A stretch of DNA of 64,000 bases from Myxocyprinus asiaticus (taxonomy: Eukaryota; Chordata; Actinopteri; Cypriniformes; Catostomidae), in NCBI RefSeq assembly GCF_019703515.2, contig NC_059388.1, positions 2,369,501 to 2,433,500 on the forward strand, written 5' to 3'. Positions 11,246 through 21,282 of the stretch are shown here, one piece after another. Each line of letters opens with the position of its first letter. The first letter of the stretch is position 1. A program made the translations under genes and the position numbers. Under the pieces are notes generated by a model, which did not search any database, was not told the origin of the DNA, and saw only the letters and a program-made list of their open reading frames with translations.

Positions 11246-11755
11246 AGAAGTTTTTTCACTATTCCTCCTACAACTCTTGTCCAATTTTCACCAAAATTGT
11301 CTCAAATGATCTTCAGACTAAAGTTATCAATGGATATTTTATTTGTGCAAGCATTACTGAATTTCACCAAATTTGGCGAAGTTGACAAAAAACAGGAAGT
11401 CAGGCTGTATCTCTACAATGCTTTGTCTTACCGAAAACGAAACTCGGAATGTATCATTCCAACCGGGATCTAAGCATCCTTGCTGAGCTTCATGACAGCA
11501 CCACCTATTGGTCAAGAAATCCCCAAAATGGATATTTATGCTTAGAACTTTTGAACTTTTCAAGTCGAGCAAGTCGAATTTTAACAGATTTTTTTTTTTT
11601 AACCTCAACATTTTGTCACACCGAAACAAAACTTGGTATTTCATCAATTTCATGAACCGAGGATATCTGAACATTATGGTGACAGTGCAGCATAATGATC
11701 AAAATAAGTAATACAATTGGTCTTTGAGCACATGAGAACACAACCTTATGAGAAC

Positions 11756-12812
11756 TAGGGATGTGCGCTAATTTGCACTAATTTGCCTGTCGTTTAAACG
11801 GAAGTTTTGTAACCAGTCGACTAGTCTAAAGAGAAACCAACCGTCAGAAAACAGTAAAAAATGTATTCCAAATCCGATGCTAAATTTAACCGAAAAGGGG
11901 CATTTATCTACAACGTGCTCGCCTTGAATTAAGATCATTGTACATTAAATATAGAACATGACACGCATTCACTGAATCAACGTTAGCAAATATTTAACAG
12001 ACATATTTATTAAAACAATTGAATGAATAGTGCAGGATCAATGGAACAACCATTAAAAGCCTGTTCTAAACGGAAATCACCAAGTAAAAGTTACTTAACA
12101 TATTAAAACAGTCAGGACATTGTTGAAAATGAATTAAGCAGGCTAAGCCAAATCTATGAGAGAAAAAAAATGTGCTGAAAAGTTGCGCGTATTCCACGAC
12201 GTGCAGTCGCACTTTAACCATTGATCTAATATGACAGCTGTTCGGTAAATAACGTCAACCAATAACAGTTGGTAACAACAAAAAAAGTAGCTATAGGATA
12301 GAAAAAATATGCCTGTGATGTAGCCTGCAATAAACCTAATGTATTCTAAACATGACGTGCACACAGAATAAAAGATAGTGTAATGTGTTAAGCAGTCGGC
12401 ACCTTGCTGAAAATAACCTTCTTAATCAGCAGATTAAAAAAATGGCATACCTAAAACAATTATTTTCTAGGCTACTTACAAACGTTTGGAAAGCCGATTC
12501 CCGCACCACCGAAGTGATTTCATTACTACTTTGCTGAGTTTGCTTGTCTAGGGAGAGGACAGTTTCTTGTGCGCTCCGCGAGTGAGAGAGGAAAGAAGCA
12601 TCTGCTCCAGATATCCTCTTTTTTAAATAATATTTGTATTATTAATTCTATTTAAAATATGTAACATTAATATGACAGTAATTTAAGTGCAGCCTCTGTA
12701 AAAATATAAAGCCAAACGTAAATGTGTAAAAATTATTATCAGTTTAATGGGGGAAATATTAACCGACTAGCAGCATCAGAACAGTTTAGTCGACTAGTCT
12801 CGCACATCCCTA
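11756..12812. mobile_element. Non-autonomous hAT element (1,057 bp)
   Basis: The element starts TAGGGATGTGCG and ends CGCACATCCCTA, and is flanked by a perfect 8-bp duplication ATGAGAAC (11748-11755 and 12813-12820), the hAT signature. Sub-terminal GTCGACTAGTC motifs face each other near both ends. No transposase or BED finger is visible inside, so it would depend on a related autonomous element. Confidence 0.85.
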
Positions 12813-12999
12813 ATGAGAACACAACCGCATATGGGACGCAGAAGCAATGCATACTGTAGGCTATATAACAAACACCAACTAATCAAAGAATATGCCTTAA
12901 AAATTAATTTGATAATACAACTGCTTCATTCTGTTCTGAGGAAACATACAAAAATATCAAAATATCATTGTTTTGGCTAACAGATACAGTAATGTTGTA

Positions 13000-13415
13000 G
13001 TTCCGGTCCTGGATGCTGATTGGTCAACAGCCGTGTTTTATTCATGATAAAGCACAGCTCTGACCTCTTCACGGAACTTCTATTTATATCTCTCCGCAGC
13101 ATCCACAGCTGACAGTTATTCTTGTTGCCTAGCAACGTTCTGTTTACGGTTTACCACCAGGGACTATATTTTCTGGGGGAAGGATGGCTTTTTAATGATT
13201 TTACTTACAAAATATAACATTTTAATGAGCATTTGTTTTATTATTATTTTTATAATGTGGTGACCATTTTATAAAAGCAATAAGGCACTCGAGGCTGTGC
13301 CATATTGTAAACATAGTATTAGCTAAATGGGTTGCAGGTACTCTGCTTTGCATCGTGCCTAACAACGCCTTTCAGCCATGACTATATATAGCACGGCCTC
13401 TCACGCCTTATTGCT
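13000..13415. repeat. Probable DNA-transposon remnant, unclassified
   Basis: Motifs such as GATTGGTCAACAGCCGTGTT at the left and GCACGGCCTCTCACGCCTTA at the right are of the kind I associate with dispersed cyprinid repeats. No convincing inverted ends or target duplication were found, so this is a tentative call. Confidence 0.3.
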
Positions 13416-14499
13416 TAATAATCACATATATCAATAATTACTGAGAAAGTCCCCAAATAAAGATCATTTAGTATATAATAATTAAAATAATTACAAACAT
13501 AATGTATACAAATATGATAATTCAATTACATAACATTTTTATGGGAATACACAAGTAATGCATTGATTAGAGAACACAAAAAGGGGCTTTAGAAGTCTAT
13601 TTATTGTTTGTTTTATATCCATATCATTCATCATAAGCATATTATAAAGTTATAAAGTTGTATAGGACAGAAAAGAGTAAAAACACACACACGTTCATAC
13701 ACCGGAAGCTGCGATGTTACATCGCCCCATTATAATATTAATCAACAAAGCTGTAAACAACTTATTTAAATGCATGTGATAGTTTTGTCTTGTCTAATGT
13801 TAACCATTTAAAATTCGCACTGAACTTCAAACTTAGTGGATATGATGTCCCTCCGTTTACTATGGTTACTAAGGCTATCCACCTTTTTCCTGAACGCGGA
13901 AGTGTTCCACAATTCGTCTGTTTTCAATTTACGGTCTTCATTGTTTTCACTCGCATCTGCGTATATTCTTAGTGGATAATGTAATATTTAAGGTATTACA
14001 TTTGTAAAAACTATCAAAAAACATGCCGATACTTCAGAGTCGAGATGACCGTTTTTATTTGACAGTGCCTCACCTGACATTATACAAGCTGACATGAAGT
14101 GATGGTCCAAGGTTAGTTACTGTTGTTATGTTATGACAGCCAACCACAGCACAAGTTGAGCCTGAAATAGATTTTTACTCCAAGAAATCTTAAATGGTTG
14201 TTGTTCTCCCTCTGGATTGCTCATTTTAGTAGTTTTTGCATTGCGTCTCGAGACCAGAAACAGAAAACAGGCCATTAGAATCATCATGGTGCCACCCAGT
14301 GGTTGCTCAGAAAACTGTGGATATGACCGACTTCTCAACTGCCCAATCGCAGACCACTTGTAAGTAGCTCTTAGTACCCAATCCGAACGCAGGAGGTGGG
14401 ACCTACCAGAATACAGGTGGGGAAAAATTATGCTACCAGCCTGGGACATATTACTCTTGCAGGCTCACTATTGACTGATTCAGTGTTTAAGGGCGGCCT

Positions 14500-14643
14500 T
14501 AGGTTGACATCATTGCAGTCCTTATTTCACAACACTTAAGTGTCACCTCAGTCAGCACTTAAGAATCAGTCTTAGACTACTGAAAGTAGCTTTTATCCTC
14601 TTTATAAAAAGCTCCTACTCTTACACAAGTCCTACGGCCCCTG
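14500..14643 (-). repeat. Harbinger-like terminal sequence (right end)
   Basis: It ends TACGGCCCCTG, the inverted form of the CAGGGGCCGTA at 6164, and contains CTTAAG and AGCTCCTACTC motifs shared with the 37365-38404 element. The two ends are 8.5 kb apart, with several younger insertions in between. Confidence 0.4.
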
Positions 14644-14877
14644 ATTTTAAAATATGCCAATGTTCATGTATGATATTATGGATTCCTAAACTTTAAGGGG
14701 TATATGTGGTTATGAATTGGACAGGATGTCTAGATGGAGAAAATCTCGAGATGCCAAGTAACCTTTCCCTTAAGATTCCACTGACAATTTTCTTCAGCTT
14801 TGTCTAGTCAACTGTTAGTGTAGCCCTTCTTCCTAAACTTGTTCCAAATTTCATTTTTCTGACCTTACAAGACAGGG

Positions 14878-14962
14878 TTCGTATGGTCATGGAAATCCTG
14901 GAAAAGTCATGTAATTAAAAATTCCTGGAAAAACCTGGAAAAACAAGTTAACACTGAATGTT
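14878..14962. repeat. Dispersed repeat fragment with GTCATGGAA motifs
   Basis: CAGGGTTCGTATGGTCATGG is followed by repeated CCTGGAAAAGTCATG-like motifs. This pattern is common at ends of fish hAT-type elements. A weakly similar start (GGGCTCGTACAGGCACC) is at 21000. Fragment only. Confidence 0.35.
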
Positions 14963-15563
14963 TTGGAAAAGTCATGGAATTTTGTGATAAAATGTGCTAA
15001 GACACAAATAAGCTCTACTCAGAGCCCATACAGAGTGGTACGCAAAATGCATTGCTGCATAAACAGTAGTTTTTGAATAGGCGTAGCATCATGCGGTGGC
15101 GCATTTTGCACTTCATTAACGCTAGATAAGTTCACTCATGAAGTTCATATGGATAGTGTATAAGTAAAGGAACTAGTAAATTTCCTATTTACATTATTGT
15201 TTGAATATATTGAGGCCTTGTATGTAACAACTCACCTTGTTAATTAAGCTTATGGTGATGGTTGCTTGTGAGTCTGAGCAGTGTTAACTGTCCACTTCTT
15301 GGTGAGCAATAATTAAAAGTCTCCGTATCACCTACACTGTCCTGTTTTATAGGAAAACATGATAGAAGATGTGCACTGATTGTCATTGATCTCAATTGAT
15401 CTTTCCCTAGGCCGCATCTGTCAAGTGTCGCGTCCGTTACGTAGCAACAGCCGATGTAAGGGCTCTCCCGCAAAATGTGTATGTTTCAGGTCTATTTCTC
15501 TCAATTTGTTTTCCATACTAATGTGTAATTATTAACCTTGACAACTGTATGGGAAAAAATGCA

Positions 15564-15626
15564 AATATACATGTGTGTATATATATATATATACATGTGT
15601 GTGTGTATATATATATATATATACAC

Positions 15627-15681
<55 letters not shown>
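15564..15681. repeat. (TA)n/(TG)n compound microsatellite
   Basis: Alternating blocks of TA and TG dinucleotides end in about 20 TA units. It abuts the Tc1 element that begins at 15682, which inserted at a TA within or beside the array. ORFs that read Tyr-Ile or Cys-Val repeats here are artefacts of the microsatellite. Confidence 0.95.
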
Positions 15682-15686
<5 letters not shown>

Positions 15687-16022
15687 TGGCGGCCAAAAGT
15701 TTGGAATAATGTACAGATTTTGCTGTTTCAGAAGGTAATTGGCACTTGAATTCACCAAAGTGGCATTCAACTGATCACAATGTATAGTCAGAACATTACT
15801 GATGTAAAAAACAGCACCATCACTATTTGAAAAAAGTCATTTTTGATCAAATCTAGACAGCAGCCATCACTCCAACACCTTATCCTTGAGTAATCATGAT
15901 AAATTGATCATTTGGTACTAGAAAATCATTTGCCATTATATCAAACACTGCTGAAAGCTATTTGGTTCATTAAATGAAGCTTAACATTGTCTTTGTGTTT
16001 GTTTGAGTTGCCACAGTATCAA

Positions 16023-16904
16023 AAATGAAAATTTGTTGATAATTTACTCACGCTTAGGCCATCCAAGATGTATCTGAGTTTCTTTCTTCATCAAAACAGA
16101 ATTTAAGACTTTAAGGATTTCATTTCAGGCCTCCTCCTTTAAACAATGCAAGTGAATGTACTAAATTTTTTGACGGTCCAAAATGCATATTTAGAGTGCA
16201 TCAAACTAATCCACACGACTCCAGTCGACAAATAAAGGTCTTGTGAATGCAAATGATTGATTATTTTTAGAAACAAAACAATACTTATATACTTTTTAAC
16301 TACAAATGTTCACTTCTGTACATCTCTGTGATGCGCGCTCATGAGAGGGATGACGTAAGCTCATTGGTAACGTCATGCGTCACGAGTCAGGAAGCGCGTC
16401 ATTGTTTACAAGAGAAACTTGTGCCGTTCACAAACCAAAACAGTCCAAAACAATTTAAAAACAATATAAAAAAAATAAAAATGTAAACAATGACATGCTT
16501 CCTGACACCTCCACGTGACGTGTGACCTTACCAACGAGCTTACGTCATCCCTCTCATGAGCGCGCATCACAGATGTATGGAAGCGAACATTTGTAGTTAA
16601 AAAGTATATAAGTATTGTTTTGTTTCTAAAAATAATCAACCGTTTGGGTTCAGAAGACCTTTATTTGTCGACTGGAGTCGTGTGGATTAGTTTGATGCAC
16701 CCTAAATATGCATTTTGGACCGTCAAAAAAATGGAGGACATTCACTTGCGTTGTTTAGAGGAGGAGGCCTGAAATGAAATCCTAAAAGTCTTAAGTTCGG
16801 TTTTGATGAAGAAAGAAACTCAGATACATCTTGGATGGCCAGAGGGTGAGTAAATTATCAACAAATTTTCATTTTTTTGGTGAACTATTCCCTTAAGGTC
16901 AGTA
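16023..16904. mobile_element. ORF-less palindromic TTAA-target miniature element
   Basis: The two arms are inverted copies of each other. The left arm starts AAATGAAAATTTGTTGATAA, and the right arm ends with its complement and GGTGAACTATTCCCTTAA. Inner arms carry GATGACGTAAGCTC and its inverted partner. It matches the longer element at 49738-50826 arm for arm but lacks that element's ORF. The right TTAA is kept. The left terminus, about 20 bp including its TTAA, has been lost. The sister Tc1 at 55310-55330 shows the unoccupied TTAA site. Confidence 0.75.
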
Positions 16905-16915
16905 TTAGGTCTAAA

Positions 16916-17576
16916 ATGGCAAAAAAAGAAACAGCTTTCTCTAGAAACTCAGTCAATCATTGTTTTGAGGAATTAGGGCTATACAATGCTTGACATTGCA
17001 AAGGTGTACACTACAGTCTTCAAAGACGAAGGACAACTGGCTCGAACAAGGACGGAAAGAGATGTGGAAGGCCAGATGTACAACTAAACTAGAGGATAAG
17101 TACATCAGAGTCTCTAGTTTGAGAAATAGACGCCTCACATGTCCTCAGCTGACAGCTTCATTGAATTCTACCCGCTCAACACCAGTTTCATGTACAACAG
17201 TAAAGAGAAGACTCAGAGGTGCAGGACTTATGGGAAGAATTGCAAAGAAAAAGCCACTTTTGAAACAGAAAAACAAAAAGAAAAGGTTAGAGTGGGCAAA
17301 GAAACACAGATATTGGACAACAGATAATTGGAAAAGAGTGTTATGGATCTTAACCCCATTGAGCTTTTGTGGGATCATCTAGACTGTAAGGTGCGTGAGA
17401 AGTGCCCGACAAGACAGCCACATCTACGGCAAAGGCTACAGGAAGTGTGGGGTGAAATGTCACCTGAGTGTCTGGACAAACGGACAGCTAGAATGCCAAG
17501 GATCTGCAAAGCTGACATTGCTGCACGTGGAGGATGTTTTGATGAGAACTATTTGAAGCAGTTTAAGAAGTTCTGA
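16916..17576 (+). pseudogene. Tc1 transposase remnant with deleted catalytic core
   Basis: It begins MAKKET near 16916 and soon breaks frame. From about 17105 it reads through the second HTH (RRLRGAGLMGRIAKKKP) to NWKRVLW at about 17340. It then jumps straight to LNPIELLWDHLDCKVREK and runs to the normal C-terminus at 17576. The part with the first Asp and the QQD-type second Asp is missing, so no active site could form. At least one stop and one frameshift lie upstream. Confidence 0.8.
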
Positions 17577-17731
17577 ACATTTCTTTTCAAGTTGTAATAG
17601 TAATTTTTCACGTTATTAATGTTCTGACTATACTTTGTGATCAGTTGAATGCCACTTTGGTGAATAAAAGTACCAGTTTCTTTCCATAAGAGCAAAATCT
17701 GTACATTATTACAAACCTTTGGCTGGATATA

Positions 17732-18425
17732 CAGTTGTGCTCAAAAGTTTGCATACCCTGGCAGAAACTGTGAAATTTTGGCATTGATTTTGAAAATATG
17801 ACTGATCATGCAAAAAACTGTCTTTTATTTAAGGATAGTGATCATATGAAGCCATTTATTATCACATAGTTGTTTGGCTCCTTTTTAAATCATAATGACA
17901 ACAGAAATCACCCAAATGGCCCTGATCAAAAGTTTACATACCCTTGAATGTTTGGCCTTGTTACAGACACACAAGGTGACACACACAGGTTTAAATTGAA
18001 ATTAAAGGTTAAATTCCCACACCTGTGGCTTTTTAAATTGCAGTTAGTGTCTGTGTATAAATAGTCAATGAGTTTGTTAGCTCTCACGTGGATGCACTGA
18101 GCAGGCTAGATACTGAGCCATGGGGAGCAGAAAAGAACTGTCAAAAGACCTGCGTAACAAGGTAATGGAACTTTATAAAGATGGAAAAGGATATAAAAAG
18201 ATATCCAAAGCCTTGAAAATGCCAGTCAGTACTGTTCAATCACTTATTAAGAAGTGGAAAATTCGAGGATCTCTTGATACCAAGCCAAGGTCAGGTAGAC
18301 CAAGAAAGATTTCAGCCACAACTGCCAGAAGAATTGTTCGGGATACAAAGAAAAACCCACAGGTAACCTCAGGAGAAATACAGGCTGCTCTGGAAAAAGT
18401 CAGTGTGGTTGTTTCAAGGAGCATT
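17732..18425 (+). mobile_element. 5' half of a Tc1 element
   Basis: It starts CAGTTGTGCTCAAAAGTTTG after TA at 17730-17731, directly abutting the preceding Tc1. It runs through the terminal repeat and 5' leader into the transposase HTH region and is cut off at about 18425, where a different repeat begins. The same family is present full length but decayed at 24238-25833 on the minus strand. Confidence 0.85.
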
Positions 18426-18431
18426 AGTTAA
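18120..18431 (+). pseudogene. Tc1 transposase N-terminal fragment
   Basis: The ORF opens MGSRKELSKDLRNKVMELY with a Paired-like helix-turn-helix (GKGYKKISKALKMPVSTVQS), then the GRPRK hook and part of the second HTH (TSGEIQAALEK). After residue 100 it runs into unrelated sequence and stops. No catalytic domain is present. The reading frame itself is unbroken, so the fragment could in principle yield a DNA-binding peptide, but nothing indicates expression. Confidence 0.8.
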
Positions 18432-18690
18432 TGCAGTATAAACTAACATGAACAAACAATGAACAATTGTATTTTTATAAATTAACATTAACTAAGATGA
18501 ATAAATGCTGTAAAAATATACAGTTCATTGTTAGTTTATTATACCTAATGCATTCATGCATTAACCAATTTTAACAAAAGGAACCTTATTGTAAAATGTT
18601 ACCAAAAATATTGTTTTTGTTTATTCATGATGGATTTACTAATGTTAACAAGTAGGCTACAACCTTATTGTAAAGTGTTAGCCTGCATGT
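18430..18690. repeat. Dispersed repeat ending in AACCTTATTGTAAAGTGTTA
   Basis: It contains TTAGTTAATGCA, AACATTAACTAAG and ACCTTATTGTAAAATGTTA. The last motif is repeated at 18662-18681, and related pieces stand at 36500-36545 and 58850-58965. These are terminal motifs of an abundant fish DNA-transposon family that I cannot name securely. Confidence 0.5.
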
Positions 18691-20217
18691 GACAACACTT
18701 GATCAGAAATACTCAAGCTCAAAATACCATAAAAGTCAAAAAAAAAAAAAATTATTTGTCAGATTCACAACACAGCATACTGCAGCACTTAGTGACATGA
18801 ATCAAATGTGCTATAAATGTTCCATTGTCGATACATTCAGCCGTAACTACACAAATATCTCATCAGCATTTACTGTCTCAGCAGCATGGACCCAAAACAC
18901 ATGGGTCTTGTGTCAAACGGCCCACTCCAGAGAACAACTAATCACTTATTTGCCAAAGTTTCTGAAGTTCATGGAATGAAATATATTCCAAAGTTTTGTT
19001 TGAGGTCACATATGAAGGAGAACTGTGGTTGGTTCTTTTCACATGTCAATCAGATGGCCGCTCGCCAGTTCTTTTTGAGGAAAACACAGAGAAATCAGAC
19101 ATGAGAGATTATTTAAATCTGATAATCCAACAATTACTGAAAAATAATCCTATTTAGTTTTTGTTTGTTTTGAAATGCATATTTATAGTTTTAGTTTTTT
19201 TTTTAACTCCCATTTTTATTTGTATTTTTGTTGACAAAAAAAATATGCTTAAATGATGCTTAAATACTCTGCAGTGCTGAAGTCTCAGTGCTGTTTGTTG
19301 ACATGCAAATTTAAAAGAAAAACAAACAGACTTGTTCCCATCGTGAATGACTTTGTGTTCAATGTAAATACCCTTTCAAAACATAAAAGATGGTCATATG
19401 GCGCCATTTACTGGCGCAAAGGTGTAATATGCAGAAATTGTCAATGAACATACAGTATCAATGAACAAATCTGAACGAATCTTTTTGGTGAATGGATTCA
19501 AAAGACTTGTCACTGAGATGAATCAAAATCACCACCACTACTGTGCTGGAGTAACTTGAGCCATTCTCTCCTTATCAGTACACCCACGATGATGACGCAT
19601 GTTGTGGGGCTTGTAAATGCAAATGAGTAATGTCTCGTGACGTCACGAACACCCAGATTTTTTTTTCTTATATGTCTAAATATCAAGGAAAATTTGATTC
19701 TCCATTTCATAACCCTTTTAAATTGCAGTGTAATAAGAGGGATGGTGTCAGATGGAATACATTCAGACGGTCATTATCACAAAATAAACACAGACAGGTT
19801 GATCAGGACTCCAATGTGCATTGGAGGTTCAGTGGTTGAATTTGCAACTTACAACCAGAGCTTGCAAGCTTTACCAACAATAAAAAAATAAAATAAATAA
19901 ATGAAAATGCACACAATATATATATTTATTGTGTTGCCATGGACCATGTTCATTATTTTGAAATATTTCACAGATCACCTGAAAGTATTCCAGAGAGCCA
20001 TATAATAAAGTAGGTTATACAGTCACATGCATACAGAAAATGTGTGCACTAAACTCAGTATGTATACTGCAAACTGAATTCATTTAAAGTTTAGCAAACT
20101 TCAGCACTCCACCCAACAGAAATAAAATCAAGAAAACCAGCATCAAATCGACACATTGATCCAAGAGATGGTTTAAATTCAAGAGAATTTGAAAGCAGAC
20201 ATTTCCGCCTGCAGTAC

Positions 20218-20389
20218 CTTTAAACTTGTGGAAGACAACCCATAGCTCAGCAATGTCTGTGGCGAAGGTGATGTCAGTATCGAGGACGATGACCTTCTGA
20301 AGGTCAGAGGGCAGTGTTTTGGTCAGCACAAGCTTCATCAGACCATAGATGCCAGAGTAATGCTTGTTAGGAATCCATGACACCTCAGA
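20218..20389 (-). CDS. large1: LARGE1 exon: residues S207-G264, with the DTD metal-binding motif
   Basis: The 172-bp exon encodes [20 protein letters not shown] and then [18 protein letters not shown], ending VFHKFKG. D243-T-D245 is the DXD-type motif that binds Mn2+ and UDP-sugar in the xylosyltransferase domain; in human LARGE1 the equivalent residues are D242 and D244, and changing them abolishes function. The acceptor is TTTGACAG|TCTGAG and the donor AAAG|GTACTG. The first codon is complete and the last base begins a glycine codon finished at 1078. V209 is read from GTG, so an apparent start there is an artefact. Confidence 0.96.
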
Positions 20390-21282
20390 CTGTCAAACAC
20401 AGGGAGCAAAAAGACAATTCAGCTGATCTAAAAACTGAAAAATTTGCTTTTAACAACACAGAATAAAGGCAATAAATGTATAATCATAAACAGTCGTGTA
20501 GTCGGGCCATATGCACATATATGCGGTATGCTTCCTTTTTTTCCCAGGGCAGTTTGCGTATAATGACTTCTAAGGATCAATATTTGCGTACACCCTTGGT
20601 ATACCCACGTGTTTTGCTACTTCAGAAGTCCATAATCTACTGTTTTGTTAGCTTCCCTTTAATTGTATCCAGGGCTTGACATTAACACCCGCCAACCTGC
20701 AAAATGCGGGTAAAAATTGGTAGTGCCAGGTAACTCTACTAGCCACTTTGGCTCAGAGGTGGGAGCAAGTCACACATGTGCAAGTATCAAGAAAGTCTCA
20801 AGTCCTGACCTTCAAGCCCTGAGACAAGTCTCAAGTCAGCAATGCATACAGTCAAGCAAGTCAAGTCAGTGGTTCACCTCAATCAAGTCAAGTCGAGTCC
20901 TGCTAAGAGTCAAGTCAAGTCGAGTCAAGTCATAGTACAAAACAGAACAGGGAGAGCGATTTCTCCACAAAATACTTGCTGGTTTCAGGTTTCAAACAGG
21001 GCTCGTACAGGCACCACTGAATAAAAATGCAGGACTTTAAGTACTTTTTCCAGCATTAATTTTTCATTTCCAAGGACTTCATAAAAGTGAGAACTTAAAG
21101 CTTTCATACAATTCAAAGTCTCTCATTTGTATTACGAGTGACATGAATGGTATTTACTAATCGGACACTCGTAATTACAGTAACTGTGTGAACAGACCAT
21201 TAACAAATGTGTTAAAGAAGTAACTGGCCAGGAAAAGTAACACACTATATTTATAGTATGTGAAAGTGTATATATATATATA

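Larger units (their letters stand above)
15682..17728 (+). mobile_element. Decayed Tc1 element with internal deletion, split by a TTAA element
   Basis: The left end is CACACTGGCGGCCAAAAG after TA, and the right end is a degraded CCTTTGGCTGG near 17726. A sister copy at 54987-55813 has intact termini. Between the ends lie sub-terminal repeats (GGCATTCAACTGATCAC at both sides) and a broken transposase. A palindromic TTAA element (16023-16904) interrupts the 5' part. The transposase has lost the segment between the first catalytic Asp and the DLNPIELLW motif, with exactly the same junction as the sister copy. Confidence 0.85.
1079..20217 (-). other. large1: large1 intron between the exons at 20218-20389 and 974-1078
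   Basis: This 19.1-kb intron is bounded by donor GT at 20217-20216 and acceptor AG at 1080-1079. It carries a solo LTR, five Tc1-type elements (one complete), a hAT element, TTAA miniature elements, microsatellites and long AT-rich tracts with no identifiable content. Stretches where I recognise nothing firm are 1130-1850, 3760-4870, 5820-6160, 6350-6870, 8460-9400, 12820-13000, 13420-14880, 14970-15560 and 18700-20215. Repeats with a (TATAC)-rich look at 1125-1260 are probably an old miniature element. Confidence 0.8.

Noticed and set aside
15501..15770. ORFs of 66-89 aa on both strands made of Tyr-Ile and Cys-Val repeats
   Set aside because: They translate the TA/TG microsatellite at 15564-15681 and have no other content. 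The same applies to ORFs across 24090-24315.
20084..20383. Reading the LARGE1 sequence at 20383-20084 as a stand-alone 99-aa gene
   Set aside because: The apparent start is GTG inside a LARGE1 exon (V209), and everything past the donor at 20217 is intron.
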